64,000 nt of DNA from contig SSMU01000020.1 of assembly GCA_004799545.1 (NCBI GenBank), positions 104,214 through 168,213 on the forward strand, in the 5' to 3' direction. The position numbers and the translations under genes were made by a program. This document shows, one piece after another, positions 52,294 to 64,000 of the stretch. The notes beneath the pieces are model-generated. The model searched no databases. It was given only the letters and a program-made list of their open reading frames with translations, and was not told where the DNA came from. The stretch is from Phenylobacterium sp. GTDB taxonomy: Bacteria; Pseudomonadota; Alphaproteobacteria; Caulobacterales; Caulobacteraceae. Within the stretch, counting starts at the first letter, position 1. Each line of letters opens with the position of its first letter.

Positions 52294-53144
52294 TGACCCG
52301 CGCCCGCCTCCTCACCGCCGCCGGCCTTTTCGTCCTGTTGCTGGGCGGCCTGGCCCTGGCCCAGACGGCCGACCGGCTGGCGCGGCTCAACCTGCAGGAG
52401 ACCGAGCTCTCCGCCGACCAGGCGCACAACATGACCGAGCTCTCGCGCCTGCTCTCGGTGCTGGAGCAGCTGAAGCGCGATCCGCCGCCGGCCCTGCTGG
52501 TCTCGCCCAGGGACGCCAAGGACGCGGTGCGCGCCGCGATCCTGGTCAAGGCCATGACGCCGGAGCTGGAGGCCCGCGCCCAGGCCTACGCCCGCTCGGC
52601 CGGCGAGATGGCCCGCCAGCGCCGGCTGGCGGCGGTGGAGAGCGAGGCCCTGTTCACCCGCGACAGCCAGGCCGCCGACGCCACCCCGCCGCCCGCCGCG
52701 CCCGCGATGCCGGAGCTGCGCGGCGCGGCCGAGCCCGAGACGCCCTTCCCGCTGCGCGCGCCGGATGCGCTCGCGCGGCCGACGCTGGGGACGGTGGTTC
52801 ACCGCTTCGGCGATGCGCTGGCCAGCGGCGGTCGCGCCAACGGCCTTACCTTCGCCACGCCGAAGGGGTCAGTGGTCGCCAGTCCCGCCGCAGGCCTTGT
52901 CCAATATGTGGGCCCGGTGAAGGGTTGGGGCGTCATCGTGATCTTAAGACTCAGCGGCGGATACCATCTTGTGCTAGCGGGTTTGGATCGCTCGCCCGTC
53001 TCGGTCGGACAATCCGTCGCGTCGGGCCAGGCTGTCGGATGGATGCCGGATGGTCGACAATCGACGTCGGAGCTCTATCTTGAGGTTCGAGACCAGGGTT
53101 CGCCCGTCGATCCGGCGCGGTGGCTTAAGAACAATGCGGGCTGA
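52293..53144 (+). CDS. EnvC-like murein hydrolase activator (degenerate LytM domain)
   Basis: The periplasmic protein of 283 residues has a signal peptide, a coiled-coil region (about 30-130: LNLQETELSADQAHNMTELSRLL) and a C-terminal LytM/M23 domain (170-275). Zinc ligands of active peptidases are lost. The usual HLH/E end reads SELYLEVRDQG, and the first His position is replaced (NGLTFATPKG). This matches activators such as EnvC, which switch on amidases during division. It is translationally coupled to rlmH and followed by ctpA. Confidence 0.88.
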   Translation: MTRARLLTAAGLFVLLLGGLALAQTADRLARLNLQETELSADQAHNMTELSRLLSVLEQLKRDPPPALLVSPRDAKDAVRAAILVKAMTPELEARAQAYARSAGEMARQRRLAAVESEALFTRDSQAADATPPPAAPAMPELRGAAEPETPFPLRAPDALARPTLGTVVHRFGDALASGGRANGLTFATPKGSVVASPAAGLVQYVGPVKGWGVIVILRLSGGYHLVLAGLDRSPVSVGQSVASGQAVGWMPDGRQSTSELYLEVRDQGSPVDPARWLKNNAG

Positions 53145-53219
53145 GACGTCTACCAAACGTCTTGTGGGGGCCTGTATCAGAAGCGGCGCGCGCGTCGCGA
53201 AGGGAGCCTGCATCAGGCC

Positions 53220-54605
53220 ATGAAGAAGTATCTCTTGATTGGCGTTTCGGCCTTCGTGCTCGGCGCGGGGTCCATGGCCTATGTTTCGAGCCACGCCTTG
53301 GCGTCCGCCGAGCCCAAGGCGAAGACCTACCGGATGCTGGGCCTGTTCGGCGACGTGCTGGACACCGTCGAGCACCAATATGTGACCGAGGTCGACGACA
53401 CCAAGCTGATCCAGTCGGCCATCGACGGCATGCTGACCTCGCTCGATCCGCACTCCGGCTACCTGAACCCGGAAGACTTCCAGGAGATGCGCGACCAGAC
53501 CCGCGGCGAATACGGCGGCCTGGGCCTGGAGGTCACCAGCGAGGACGGCGTGGTCAAGGTGATCTCGCCGATGGACGACACCCCCGCCGCCAAGGCCGGG
53601 CTGAAGCCCGGCGACTACATCACCGCGGTGAATGGCGAGAGCGTGCTCGGCCAGTCGGTCAACGACGCGGTCAAGGAGATGCGCGGCAAGCCCGGCGAGA
53701 CGGTCACCCTGACCATCGCCCGCGAGAAGTCCGATCCGTTCGACGTCAAGCTGGTGCGCGAGGTCATCAAGACCAAGACCGCCACCGCCAAGATGGATGG
53801 CGAGTACGGCGTCCTGCGGATCTCCTCCTTCGGCGAGAAGACCACCGACGAAGCCACCGAGGCCTTCAACGGCCTGAAGGCCAAGAACCCCAATATGAAG
53901 GGGCTGATCCTCGACCTCCGGAACAACCCCGGCGGCCTGCTCGACCAGGCGGTGGGCATCTCAGACCTGTTCCTCGAGAGCGGCGAGATCGTCTCCCAGC
54001 GCGGCCGCGATCCGCGCGACGTGGAGCGCTACAACGCCCGGCCCGGCGACATCACGGGCGGCATGCCGATCGTGGTGCTGATCAACTCCGGCACCGCCTC
54101 GGCCGCCGAGATCGTCTCCGGCGCCCTGCAGGACCGCAAGCGGGCCCAGATCGTCGGCCTGACCAGCTTCGGCAAGGGCTCGGTGCAGACCGTGATCCCG
54201 CTGCGCGGCGGCATGGACGGGGCGCTGAAGCTGACCACGGCGCGCTACTACACGCCGTCCGGCCGCTCGATCCAGAAGACCGGCATCACCCCGGACCTGG
54301 AAGTCGCCGAGACCAAGGAGCAGGCCCAGGAGATCGCCAACCGGGCGTTCCAGTTCTCCGAGGCCTCGTTCCACAACGCGCTCAACGCCCAGGAGGGCAA
54401 GACCCGCGTCGCGCCGCACGAGCCGGCCGAGGCTCCGCCGGAAGCCTTCGACACCAAGAAGGACTTCCAGCTGGCCCGCGCCGAGGACGTGCTGCACTAC
54501 GGCTCGGTGGCCGCGACGCCGAAGCTGCCCGTGCCCACCGCGCGGCTGGCCTCGATCCTGTCGAAGTCCAAGGTCGCCGAGGTCAAGCCGCCGATCACCA
54601 AGTAG
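53220..54605 (+). CDS. ctpA: carboxyl-terminal processing protease
   Basis: This S41 serine protease of 461 residues cleaves envelope proteins near their C-termini. It has a signal anchor (KYLLIGVSAFVLGAGSMAYV) and a PDZ domain (about 100-180; GGLGLEVTSEDGVVKV, AKAGLKPGDYITAVNG). The catalytic dyad is Ser294 (SGTASAAEI) and Lys319 (SFGKGSVQT), with the expected 25-residue spacing, and PSGRSIQKTGITPDLE closes the core. It is 75 bp downstream of the EnvC-like gene, a common pairing in cell-wall remodelling. A terminator follows. Confidence 0.96.
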   Translation: MKKYLLIGVSAFVLGAGSMAYVSSHALASAEPKAKTYRMLGLFGDVLDTVEHQYVTEVDDTKLIQSAIDGMLTSLDPHSGYLNPEDFQEMRDQTRGEYGGLGLEVTSEDGVVKVISPMDDTPAAKAGLKPGDYITAVNGESVLGQSVNDAVKEMRGKPGETVTLTIAREKSDPFDVKLVREVIKTKTATAKMDGEYGVLRISSFGEKTTDEATEAFNGLKAKNPNMKGLILDLRNNPGGLLDQAVGISDLFLESGEIVSQRGRDPRDVERYNARPGDITGGMPIVVLINSGTASAAEIVSGALQDRKRAQIVGLTSFGKGSVQTVIPLRGGMDGALKLTTARYYTPSGRSIQKTGITPDLEVAETKEQAQEIANRAFQFSEASFHNALNAQEGKTRVAPHEPAEAPPEAFDTKKDFQLARAEDVLHYGSVAATPKLPVPTARLASILSKSKVAEVKPPITK

Positions 54606-54630
54606 GGGCCTTGCGGGTTCATACTGCGGA

Positions 54631-54658
54631 AAGGGCGGCTCTCGGGCCGCCCTTTTTC
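54631..54658 (+). terminator. Rho-independent terminator after ctpA
   Basis: AAAGGGCGGC and GCCGCCCTTT form a 10-bp stem with a 6-nt loop, followed by TTTTT within the same run. Confidence 0.85.
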
Positions 54659-54661
54659 GTT

Positions 54662-54810
54662 TCCCTCCCCCGGGAGGGGAGGGACAGACCGAGCGCAGCT
54701 CGGTCCGGGTAGGGAAGTCAGGATCAAGCTCTGACTCCGGTGCCTGGCCCACACTTCCCTACCCTGGCCGCTTTGCGGCCTGTCCCTCCCCGTTTCGGGG
54801 AGGGAAAGGG
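54662..54810. repeat. REP-like repeat, family II, full element with inverted arms
   Basis: The left arm holds CTCCCCCGGGAGGGGAGGGA and GACCGAGCGCAGCTCGGTC palindromes. The right arm carries GGCCGCTTTGCGGCC and CTCCCCGTTTCGGGGAG hairpins in mirrored order, each ending in a TAGGGAAGT/ACTTCCCTA motif. It separates ctpA from the deacetylase gene. Confidence 0.7.
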
Positions 54811-54857
54811 CTCGTTAACCATGTTGGGCGAGGCTCACCCCGAAGGAGCCTCCTACC

Positions 54858-55988
54858 TTGGCGATGACTGCGATTCCTCGTTTCTCGGCGCCCAGGTTCG
54901 GGGCGGCGCAGCTGCGGGCGATCGCCACCAGCCGCTATCTGGGGGTGGGCGGCGCCGCGGTGCTGTTGGCCGCGACCCTGGCCGGCCTGGTGAGCGTGCT
55001 CGGGCCGATGACGGCCACCGCGCCGCACATGAAGATCCCGCTCTCCGCCGCCCTCCGCCACGCGCCCACCGGCTGGCGCGAGGCGCTGTCGCCGGCCAAC
55101 GGGCCGCTGACCATCACCGAGGACATCGTCCGGCTGTCGGAGCGGCCGCTGGCGCCGCTCGCCGGGATCACCTGGAACTCCGGCGGGACGGGGGCGCGGC
55201 CGGTGGCCGGCGCCCTGCCGATCGCCCCCCTGCCCGGCCTCTATGCGCCGGGGCCCGGCGGCCCGCTGCCGATCATCTCCCCCGACGGCCACACCCCGTT
55301 CGACGCCTACAAGCGGCCGTTCGTGGCCAATGGCCGACCGAAGATCGCCCTGATCATCGGCGGCCTGGGCCTGAACGCCCGCGCCACCCGCCAGGCGATC
55401 GAGACCTTGCCGCCGGAGATCACCCTGTCCTTCGCGCCCTATGCGGAGGGGCTGCAGGGCTGGATCGACGAGGCGCGCGCCCACGGCCACGAGGTGCTGC
55501 TCGAGACCCCGATGGAGCCGCTGGACTATCCGGACAACGATCCCGGCCCCTACACCCTGATGGCCGACGGCTCACAGCCGGAGATCGTCAAGAAGCTGGA
55601 GTGGGTGCTGTCGCGGGCCACCGGCTACTACGGCCTGACCAACTACCTGGGTTCGCGCTTCCTCGGCAGCCCGGCGGCCTACCAGGCCTTCGCCGGCGCC
55701 GCGGCCGGGCGCGGCCTGGGCTTCATCGACGACGGCTCGGGCGCCAAGCTCACGGGTGGCGCCCTGCCGCGGGCCTCGGCCGAACGGGTGGTCGACGACC
55801 AGCTGAGCCAGAGCGCCATCGACCAGCAGCTGCTGGCCCTGGAATCCGGCGCCATGCAGCGCGGCCAGGCCATGGGCGCCGGCTTCGCCTATCCGGTGAC
55901 CCTCGACAAGGTGGCCAAGTGGGCGGGCTCGCTCAGCGACCGGGGCTTCCAGCTGGCGCCCGCCTCAGCGCTCGCCGTCCGCCGCTAG
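54858..55988 (+). CDS. divergent polysaccharide deacetylase family protein
   Basis: The 376-residue product has a membrane anchor near residues 28-50. A NodB-like domain, the divergent polysaccharide deacetylase type, starts at PKIALIIGGLGLNARATRQAI and contains HGHEVLLETPMEPLDYP, YYGLTNYLGSRF and GLGFIDDGSG. The family pairs with EnvC/CtpA genes in proteobacteria and probably acts on the cell wall. The start is a TTG with AAGGAG 9 nt upstream; an ATG two codons later is too far from that site. RppH follows directly. Confidence 0.9.
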   Translation: MAMTAIPRFSAPRFGAAQLRAIATSRYLGVGGAAVLLAATLAGLVSVLGPMTATAPHMKIPLSAALRHAPTGWREALSPANGPLTITEDIVRLSERPLAPLAGITWNSGGTGARPVAGALPIAPLPGLYAPGPGGPLPIISPDGHTPFDAYKRPFVANGRPKIALIIGGLGLNARATRQAIETLPPEITLSFAPYAEGLQGWIDEARAHGHEVLLETPMEPLDYPDNDPGPYTLMADGSQPEIVKKLEWVLSRATGYYGLTNYLGSRFLGSPAAYQAFAGAAAGRGLGFIDDGSGAKLTGGALPRASAERVVDDQLSQSAIDQQLLALESGAMQRGQAMGAGFAYPVTLDKVAKWAGSLSDRGFQLAPASALAVRR

Positions 55989-56465
55989 ATGGACCTCGAT
56001 CGGTACCGGCCGAACGTCGGCGTGGTGCTGTTCCATCCCGACGGCCGCGTCTGGCTCGGCAGGCGGGCCGGAACCCCCGGGCCGCACAACTGGCAGTTCC
56101 CGCAGGGCGGCGTCGACGATGGCGAGGACCTGGAGGCCGCGGCGCGGCGCGAGCTGCACGAGGAGACCGGCGCGCGCAGCGTCAGCCTGCTGGGCCGCAC
56201 CGACGGCTGGATCACCTATGATTTTCCACCTGAGGCCGCGGGTTCCAAGATCGCCCAGGGCTGGGCCGGCCAGAAGCAGGTCTGGTTCGCCTTCCGCTTC
56301 GAGGGCGAGGAGGCTGAGTTCGACCTCGCCGCCGACGCCCATCCGGAGTTCGACGCCTGGCGCTGGGGCTATCTGGCCGAGGCGCCGGCGCTGATCGTGC
56401 CCTTCAAGCGCCCGGCCTATGAGGCGGTGGCCAGGGCGTTCGCGCCCTTCGCGGCGTCCGCTTAG
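55989..56465 (+). CDS. rppH: RNA pyrophosphohydrolase
   Basis: RppH removes pyrophosphate from mRNA 5' ends to start RNase E decay. The 158-residue protein has the Nudix box in GGVDDGEDLEAAARRELHEE followed by TGA, matching GX5EX7REUXEEXGU. It also has RRAGTPGPHNWQFPQ and the family-specific AGQKQVWFAFRF segment. The ATG follows the deacetylase stop without a gap. The 3' end overlaps by 4 bp the convergent membrane gene. Confidence 0.96.
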   Translation: MDLDRYRPNVGVVLFHPDGRVWLGRRAGTPGPHNWQFPQGGVDDGEDLEAAARRELHEETGARSVSLLGRTDGWITYDFPPEAAGSKIAQGWAGQKQVWFAFRFEGEEAEFDLAADAHPEFDAWRWGYLAEAPALIVPFKRPAYEAVARAFAPFAASA

Positions 56466-56710
56466 GCGCGCAACCGCTTCCAGCCGAGCCGCAGCAGGCC
56501 CGCCAGGGACACCAGGGCCCAGGATCCCTCCATGGCCACGGCGGAGAGGTTGAAGGCGCGCGACAGGGACAAGAGGATCAGGCTCGCGCCCACGAAGTTC
56601 ACGCCGAGCGACAGCGCACGCTGCGGGTCGATGCGCCCCAGGGCGGCGCCGGCGTAGGCGATCAGGATGACCAGGACGCCGAGGAGCCCCGCGGCGTCCG
56701 TCCAGCTCAT
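56462..56710 (-). CDS. CBU_0592-like small membrane protein
   Basis: The 82-residue product has two to three membrane helices (AAGLLGVLVILIAYAGAAL, GVNFVGASLILLSLSRAF, GSWALVSLAGLLRLGW) and a basic end. The pattern LGVNFVGASLILLSL resembles the CBU_0592 domain of unknown function. Its ATG overlaps the stop of the upstream secreted-protein gene by 4 bp, so they form a two-gene operon. Confidence 0.75.
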   Translation of the reverse strand: MSWTDAAGLLGVLVILIAYAGAALGRIDPQRALSLGVNFVGASLILLSLSRAFNLSAVAMEGSWALVSLAGLLRLGWKRLRA

Positions 56711-57480
56711 GACAGTGCGCGTTCCTGGTAGAACAGGTAGCCGGTGTCGTAGCCGCGGTTCAGCGGGGTGTCGTCGGGCTTCTTCCAGGTGGTGAAGTTC
56801 ACCGCGGTGGAGGAGGCCGATTCCAGGTGCTCCCAGGAGCGCTGCACGCGCTTGACGTTGTCGCCGCCGGTCTGGACGTAGTTGGCGGTGGCGATCAGCT
56901 CGGGCTTGTGCAGGAAGGCCCAGACGTTGACCGCCTTGTAGATGTCGGTGTCGCCGCCGATCGCGTAGTGCACCTCGGCCTGGCAGACGTCCTTGTTCAC
57001 GCCCTGGGCCAAGAGGTTGATCGTGTAGTCGCGCGAGCCGCCCAGCGGCACCGACCAGGTGCCGTCCCGGCGGTTCTTGCGGGCGCCCGGCAGCTGGCCG
57101 GCCAGCTGGTCGAAGTTGCCGCCGCGCACCAACGGCACGCAGACCTTCTCCAGGACCTGGATCAGCATGGCGCCGTCGCCGGTGGTCGGCAGGGCGGGCG
57201 CGGCCTCGGCGACCGGCGCGGGCGGCGTGGCGTCCGGGGTGGTCGCCGGCGGCGTCGTGGCGGGCGCGCCCGGGACGGCGGCGCCCGGGGCGGTGACGGC
57301 CGGCGGCGCGGCCGTCGTCGTCGAACCGGCGGCCGGCGGCGCCGTCGTGGTTGCCGGCGGCGGGGCCGCGGGGCTAGCGGGCGGCGCGGCCGGGGCGGTT
57401 GTGACCGGGGCAGGCGCCTGCGCCTGGGCGACCGAGGTCAGCCCGACGGCGAGGATCAGGCCTAAGGAGATGGTGCGCAT
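56707..57480 (-). CDS. secreted Ala/Pro/Thr-rich hypothetical protein
   Basis: The 257-residue product has a signal peptide (RTISLGLILAVGLTSVAQA) and an 80-residue Ala/Pro/Thr linker. A compact C-terminal domain (about 100-257: QVLEKVCVPLVRGGNFDQLA, GTWSVPLGGSRDYTINLL, VNVWAFLHKPELI, RVQRSWEHLES) has two cysteines. The domain looks conserved, but I cannot name it. It is the promoter-proximal gene of a pair with the CBU_0592-like protein. Confidence 0.65.
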   Translation of the reverse strand: MRTISLGLILAVGLTSVAQAQAPAPVTTAPAAPPASPAAPPPATTTAPPAAGSTTTAAPPAVTAPGAAVPGAPATTPPATTPDATPPAPVAEAAPALPTTGDGAMLIQVLEKVCVPLVRGGNFDQLAGQLPGARKNRRDGTWSVPLGGSRDYTINLLAQGVNKDVCQAEVHYAIGGDTDIYKAVNVWAFLHKPELIATANYVQTGGDNVKRVQRSWEHLESASSTAVNFTTWKKPDDTPLNRGYDTGYLFYQERALS

Positions 57481-57609
57481 GGACTTCTGGATCCCTGACT
57501 TCTGGCGCGCACTAAACTGAAGCCCTGGGTCCTGCGCAAGACCTCACCGCGGCAAGAGCGCCGCAAAAATTACATCCCGCTATTTTGCCGCAGATTTTCG
57601 CGGCCCGGC

Positions 57610-57873
57610 TCAGGCCGCCTCGACCGCGTACTCGGCGAGGATGGTGAAGCCGTCCGGCGTCACATCGGCGAAGCCGCCGCGCACCTCGAAGACGGAGACC
57701 TTGCCGTCATTGTGAACACGGACCTGGCCTTCCTTGAGCGCGGTCATGAACGGGCCGTGGCCGGCCAGCACGCCGAAGTCGCCTTCCGACCCCGGCGCGT
57801 CGACCTGGTCGACCGCGCCCGCGAACAGCTCGCGTTCCGGCGAGACGAGGGAGAAGTGCAGCTTGTCGGCCAT
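57610..57873 (-). CDS. atpC: ATP synthase epsilon subunit, short form
   Basis: Epsilon is part of the F1 central stalk. The 87-residue product has the N-terminal beta-sandwich (LHFSLVSPERELFAGAVDQVDAPGSEGDFGVLAGH) and ends there. It lacks the C-terminal helical domain that in E. coli (139 residues) inhibits ATP hydrolysis. Short epsilon subunits are known in Caulobacterales. It is the last gene of atpHAGDC, 5 bp after atpD. Confidence 0.95.
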   Translation of the reverse strand: MADKLHFSLVSPERELFAGAVDQVDAPGSEGDFGVLAGHGPFMTALKEGQVRVHNDGKVSVFEVRGGFADVTPDGFTILAEYAVEAA

Positions 57874-57878
57874 GACCC

Positions 57879-59447
<1,569 letters not shown>

Positions 59448-60320
59448 CTAGATCGCTTCGGCGCCGGAGATGATCTCGATCAGCTCCTTGGTGATCTGCG
59501 CCTGGCGGGCTCGGTTCATCTGCAGGGTGAGGCTGGCGATCATGTCGCCGGCGTTGCGGGTGGCGTTGTCCATCGCCGTCATCTGGGCGGCGAAGAACCC
59601 GGCCTGGTTCTCCAGCATGGCGGAGAAGATCTGGGTGGTGATGTTTCGCGGCAGGAGCTCGGCGAGGATGGTCTCCTCGTCCGGCTCGTATTCGTAGGAG
59701 GAGCCCTTCAGGTCGATGGTCGGCGCGCCGGCGACGATCTCGGCCGGGATCAGCTGGCGGCCGGTCGGGATCTGGGTGACCACCGACTGGAACCTGGAGA
59801 AGAACAGGGTGACGACGTCGACCTCGCCGGCCTCGAACATCTCGCGGATCTTGCCGGAGACCTGCTCGGCGACGCCGAGCGAGGGGGCGCCGCCGACCTC
59901 GAAGACGCCAACCAGCCGCTGGGCGTGCAGCCGGCGCAGCTGATCGCGCGCCTTGCGGCCGACCGCGATGATCTTCACGTCCTTGCCTTCGCGCAGCAGG
60001 GTGGCGATGCGCTCACGCGCCGCGCGGACGATGGAGGAGTTGAAGCCGCCCGCCAGGCCGCGGTCGGAGGTGGCGATCACCACCAGGTGGCGTTGGGTCG
60101 AGCCGGTGCCCACCAGCAGCTTCGGCGCCCCGTCGCCGGAGACCCCGGCGGCGAGGTTGGCGATCACCGCCGCCATGCGCGTGGCGTAGGGCCGCGCGCT
60201 CTGGGCGGCGCCCTGCGCCCTGCGCAGCTTGGCCGCCGCGACCATCTGCATCGCCTTCGTGATCTTCTGCGTGGCTTTCACGCTTCCGATCCGATTGCGC
60301 ATCTCCTTGAGGCTGGCCAT
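59448..60320 (-). CDS. atpG: ATP synthase gamma subunit
   Basis: Gamma is the rotating shaft of F1. The 290-residue product begins [24 protein letters not shown] and ends in the matching long helix ([31 protein letters not shown]), which together form the coiled coil. The middle carries the [11 protein letters not shown] loop. It lies 28 bp downstream of atpA. Confidence 0.97.
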   Translation of the reverse strand: MASLKEMRNRIGSVKATQKITKAMQMVAAAKLRRAQGAAQSARPYATRMAAVIANLAAGVSGDGAPKLLVGTGSTQRHLVVIATSDRGLAGGFNSSIVRAARERIATLLREGKDVKIIAVGRKARDQLRRLHAQRLVGVFEVGGAPSLGVAEQVSGKIREMFEAGEVDVVTLFFSRFQSVVTQIPTGRQLIPAEIVAGAPTIDLKGSSYEYEPDEETILAELLPRNITTQIFSAMLENQAGFFAAQMTAMDNATRNAGDMIASLTLQMNRARQAQITKELIEIISGAEAI

Positions 60321-60348
60321 CGCCGGCTATCCGCTCCCTGGGCCAGGC

Positions 60349-62440
<2,092 letters not shown>

Positions 62441-62793
62441 TTAACTCTCTATCCGCCCGGTCGATGGACATGCCGCGGCGGCATTGCCGCTGCTGCGTAA
62501 GGGCTTGAAAGCGCTTGGGAAAAGCGCATCGGGTCAAAGGTCCGAAACGACCCCCGGCCCGAAGCCGCGCGCCTGATAGCACGCGCCCTCCCGCGCCGCA
62601 ACAGAGGGGGACCCGGGCGCCGCGACGTAATGCTCACGAGGTCCGTGAGAGCTGGGCCGCGGCGCCGAGAACGTGATCCGGCCAAGCTGCAGGCCCGAGC
62701 TGGGCCTTAGGAACATACCGGTTTGCCGAACGGTTGCACGTCTCGGATCGCCATGCAGTCGGCGCGCCCAGTGCAAGTCGGGGAATTCCAGTC
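62441..62793. other. divergent intergenic region between atpH and the RTX-like gene
   Basis: It must contain the atp operon promoter and that of the RTX-like gene. I see no gene. Short palindromic stretches (GCCGCGGCGGC near 62474, AGCGCTT near 62512) and a GC-rich block occur, but no clear terminator or operator. Confidence 0.4.
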
Positions 62794-64000
62794 ATGCCTA
62801 CCAGCACCCTCACCGTCGATGGCGGGCAGGTCGAGACGTCGATCACGTCCGACGCCAGCGGGACTGAAACCCTGCACGTCCAGAAGGTGGATGCGAGCGG
62901 CGCCCCGGTCGGGGCGGAGTTCGACGCGGTGCAGGGCGCGCCCTTCCTGCCGGTCAGCGTCGCGGCCCTGGCCAACGGCGGCTATGCGGTGGTCTACGGC
63001 TACGCCTTCCGCGGCTATGACTATAGCGTCTCGGTGTTCGACGCGAACGGGGCGGCGGTGAAGACCTTCGCCCTCCCCGGGTTCGGCGACGGCGTCTCGA
63101 TCGCGGCCTCCTCGGAAGGCGGCTTCCTGATCGCCGACCGCGGCACGGTGCAGACCGCGGCCGGCGTCGACTACGAAGGCCATCCGCTGCTGACCCTCTA
63201 CGACAACGCGGGCGATGTGGTGGGCGCTGCGGCCCAGCTGACCGGCGACCTGCCGGCCGTCTCGGCCCTCGCCGACGGCCACTACCAGCTCACCTGGACC
63301 GACGGGAACCTGACCCACAGTATCGACTACGATCCGCAGAACCCGCCCGACTTCTCCAAGCCGGCCGCCCCGGGCGTGCAGGTGATCGACGATTCCGGCG
63401 CCCAGCCGGGCGTGGTGGCGAACGGCCAGCCCACCGACGATGCGACGCCCACCCTGCGCGTGGCGGTGAGCCAACAGGGCTTCATCGAGGTCACCTTCAC
63501 CCAGGGCGGCTCGGACGATCCGAAGGTGCTGGGCGGCGTCGCGGTCAGCGCCGCGGATGTGGCGCGCGGCTATGTGGACGTGCCGGAGCAGGCGACGGCG
63601 GCGGGTCCCTACGAGGCCTTCGTCCACTTCAAGACCCTGGACGGCGCAGCCAGCGACGCCACCACGGTCAGCCTCGTCTACCAGCCCGCGGCGCAGGCGC
63701 CCGATCCGGCGCCGGCCAGCGCACCGGCCGGCGAGGTGATGGTCGGCGCGGCGGGCGGCGACACCGTGCAGGGCACGGCCGGCGCCGACACGGTCACCGG
63801 GGCCGACGGCGGCTCCAACTACCTGCGCGGCAATGACGGCAACGATTCGATCAGCGGCGGGGGCGGCTTCAACGACATCAACGGCAACCACGGCGACGAC
63901 ACCATCGTGGGCCATTCGGCAGTCGGCGACTGGCTGGTGGGCGGCCAGGGCGACGACCTGATCAGCACCACCACCTCCAACAACATCCTCTACGGCAACC
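62794..64000 (+). CDS. RTX-like calcium-binding protein, 3' cut by window edge
   Basis: The frame stays open from the ATG at 62794 to the end of the window (402 codons). The N-terminal 180 residues are beta-rich, with propeller-like phrases (VAALANGGYAVVYGYAF, DGVSIAASSEGGFLIAD). An Ig-like region (about 210-310: GQPTDDATPTLRVAVSQQG) follows. The last 70 residues turn into glycine/aspartate nonapeptide-type repeats (GGDTVQGTAGADTVTGADGG, RGNDGNDSISGGGG, GGQGDDLIS) that bind calcium. There is no signal peptide, consistent with type I secretion through a C-terminal signal beyond the window. An S-layer or adhesin-like role is inferred. Confidence 0.82.
   Translation, partial: MPTSTLTVDGGQVETSITSDASGTETLHVQKVDASGAPVGAEFDAVQGAPFLPVSVAALANGGYAVVYGYAFRGYDYSVSVFDANGAAVKTFALPGFGDGVSIAASSEGGFLIADRGTVQTAAGVDYEGHPLLTLYDNAGDVVGAAAQLTGDLPAVSALADGHYQLTWTDGNLTHSIDYDPQNPPDFSKPAAPGVQVIDDSGAQPGVVANGQPTDDATPTLRVAVSQQGFIEVTFTQGGSDDPKVLGGVAVSAADVARGYVDVPEQATAAGPYEAFVHFKTLDGAASDATTVSLVYQPAAQAPDPAPASAPAGEVMVGAAGGDTVQGTAGADTVTGADGGSNYLRGNDGNDSISGGGGFNDINGNHGDDTIVGHSAVGDWLVGGQGDDLISTTTSNNILYGN

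Overview
The window is high-GC (roughly 70%) DNA from an alphaproteobacterium, most likely a member of the Caulobacterales (Caulobacter or Phenylobacterium type). I infer this from the block rplU-rpmA-obg-proB-proA-nadD-rsfS-rlmH-envC-ctpA-deacetylase-rppH, the split F1-only ATP synthase operon atpHAGDC, the short epsilon subunit, the many TonB-dependent receptors and the AK-rich tail on ribosomal protein L21. No rRNA, tRNA or CRISPR array was found.

Layout. 1-7.6 kb: the end of moeA and an XdhC-type molybdenum-enzyme maturation factor, an aldo/keto reductase, a BtuB-like receptor behind a cobalamin riboswitch, a dienelactone-hydrolase-like protein, and alanine dehydrogenase. 7.8-11.5 kb: an accessory block of five unfamiliar genes (HEPN-like, PD-(D/E)XK-like, DUF5677-like, HNH-like, 2TM). 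11.8-19.3 kb: a SIMPL-domain protein, an orphan terminase-small-subunit-like gene, several small secreted or membrane proteins, an S9 peptidase, MtgA and a nitroreductase. 19.3-25.4 kb: the most striking locus, a three-gene minus-strand operon of a multi-TIR protein, a membrane-spanning STAND NTPase, and a DUF4231 2TM protein. 25.6-31.7 kb: a WD40 protein, an orphan ExbD, and a TonB receptor/YfiR/hybrid kinase operon. 31.7-41.7 kb: a SET protein, a divergent COG0523 GTPase and CDF exporter pair, a class-A-like serine hydrolase, envelope proteins and peptidases. 41.9-56.5 kb: the conserved housekeeping block. 56.5-62.4 kb: two small envelope genes and atpHAGDC. The window ends inside a large RTX-like gene.

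How genes work together. XdhC and MoeA serve molybdenum cofactor insertion. The receptor, YfiR and kinase genes (27.4-31.7 kb) look like one outer-membrane-to-cytoplasm signalling unit. The COG0523 GTPase and CDF transporter flank a Zur-box-like dyad and suggest metal homeostasis. The TIR-STAND-2TM operon has the parts of a sensor, switch and effector system. Its STAND protein appears to place a YHS-like and a degenerate LytM-like domain outside the cytoplasm, which would make it a transmembrane immune or stress receptor.

Intergenic DNA is rich in palindromes. Four copies of a MITE-like element with inverted termini and several copies of a second G/C-rich REP family are present. Three near-identical TGTGAC-N4-GTCACA operators occur, one of them upstream of the TIR operon. 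Domain assignments are by eye, from motifs; no database search was run.
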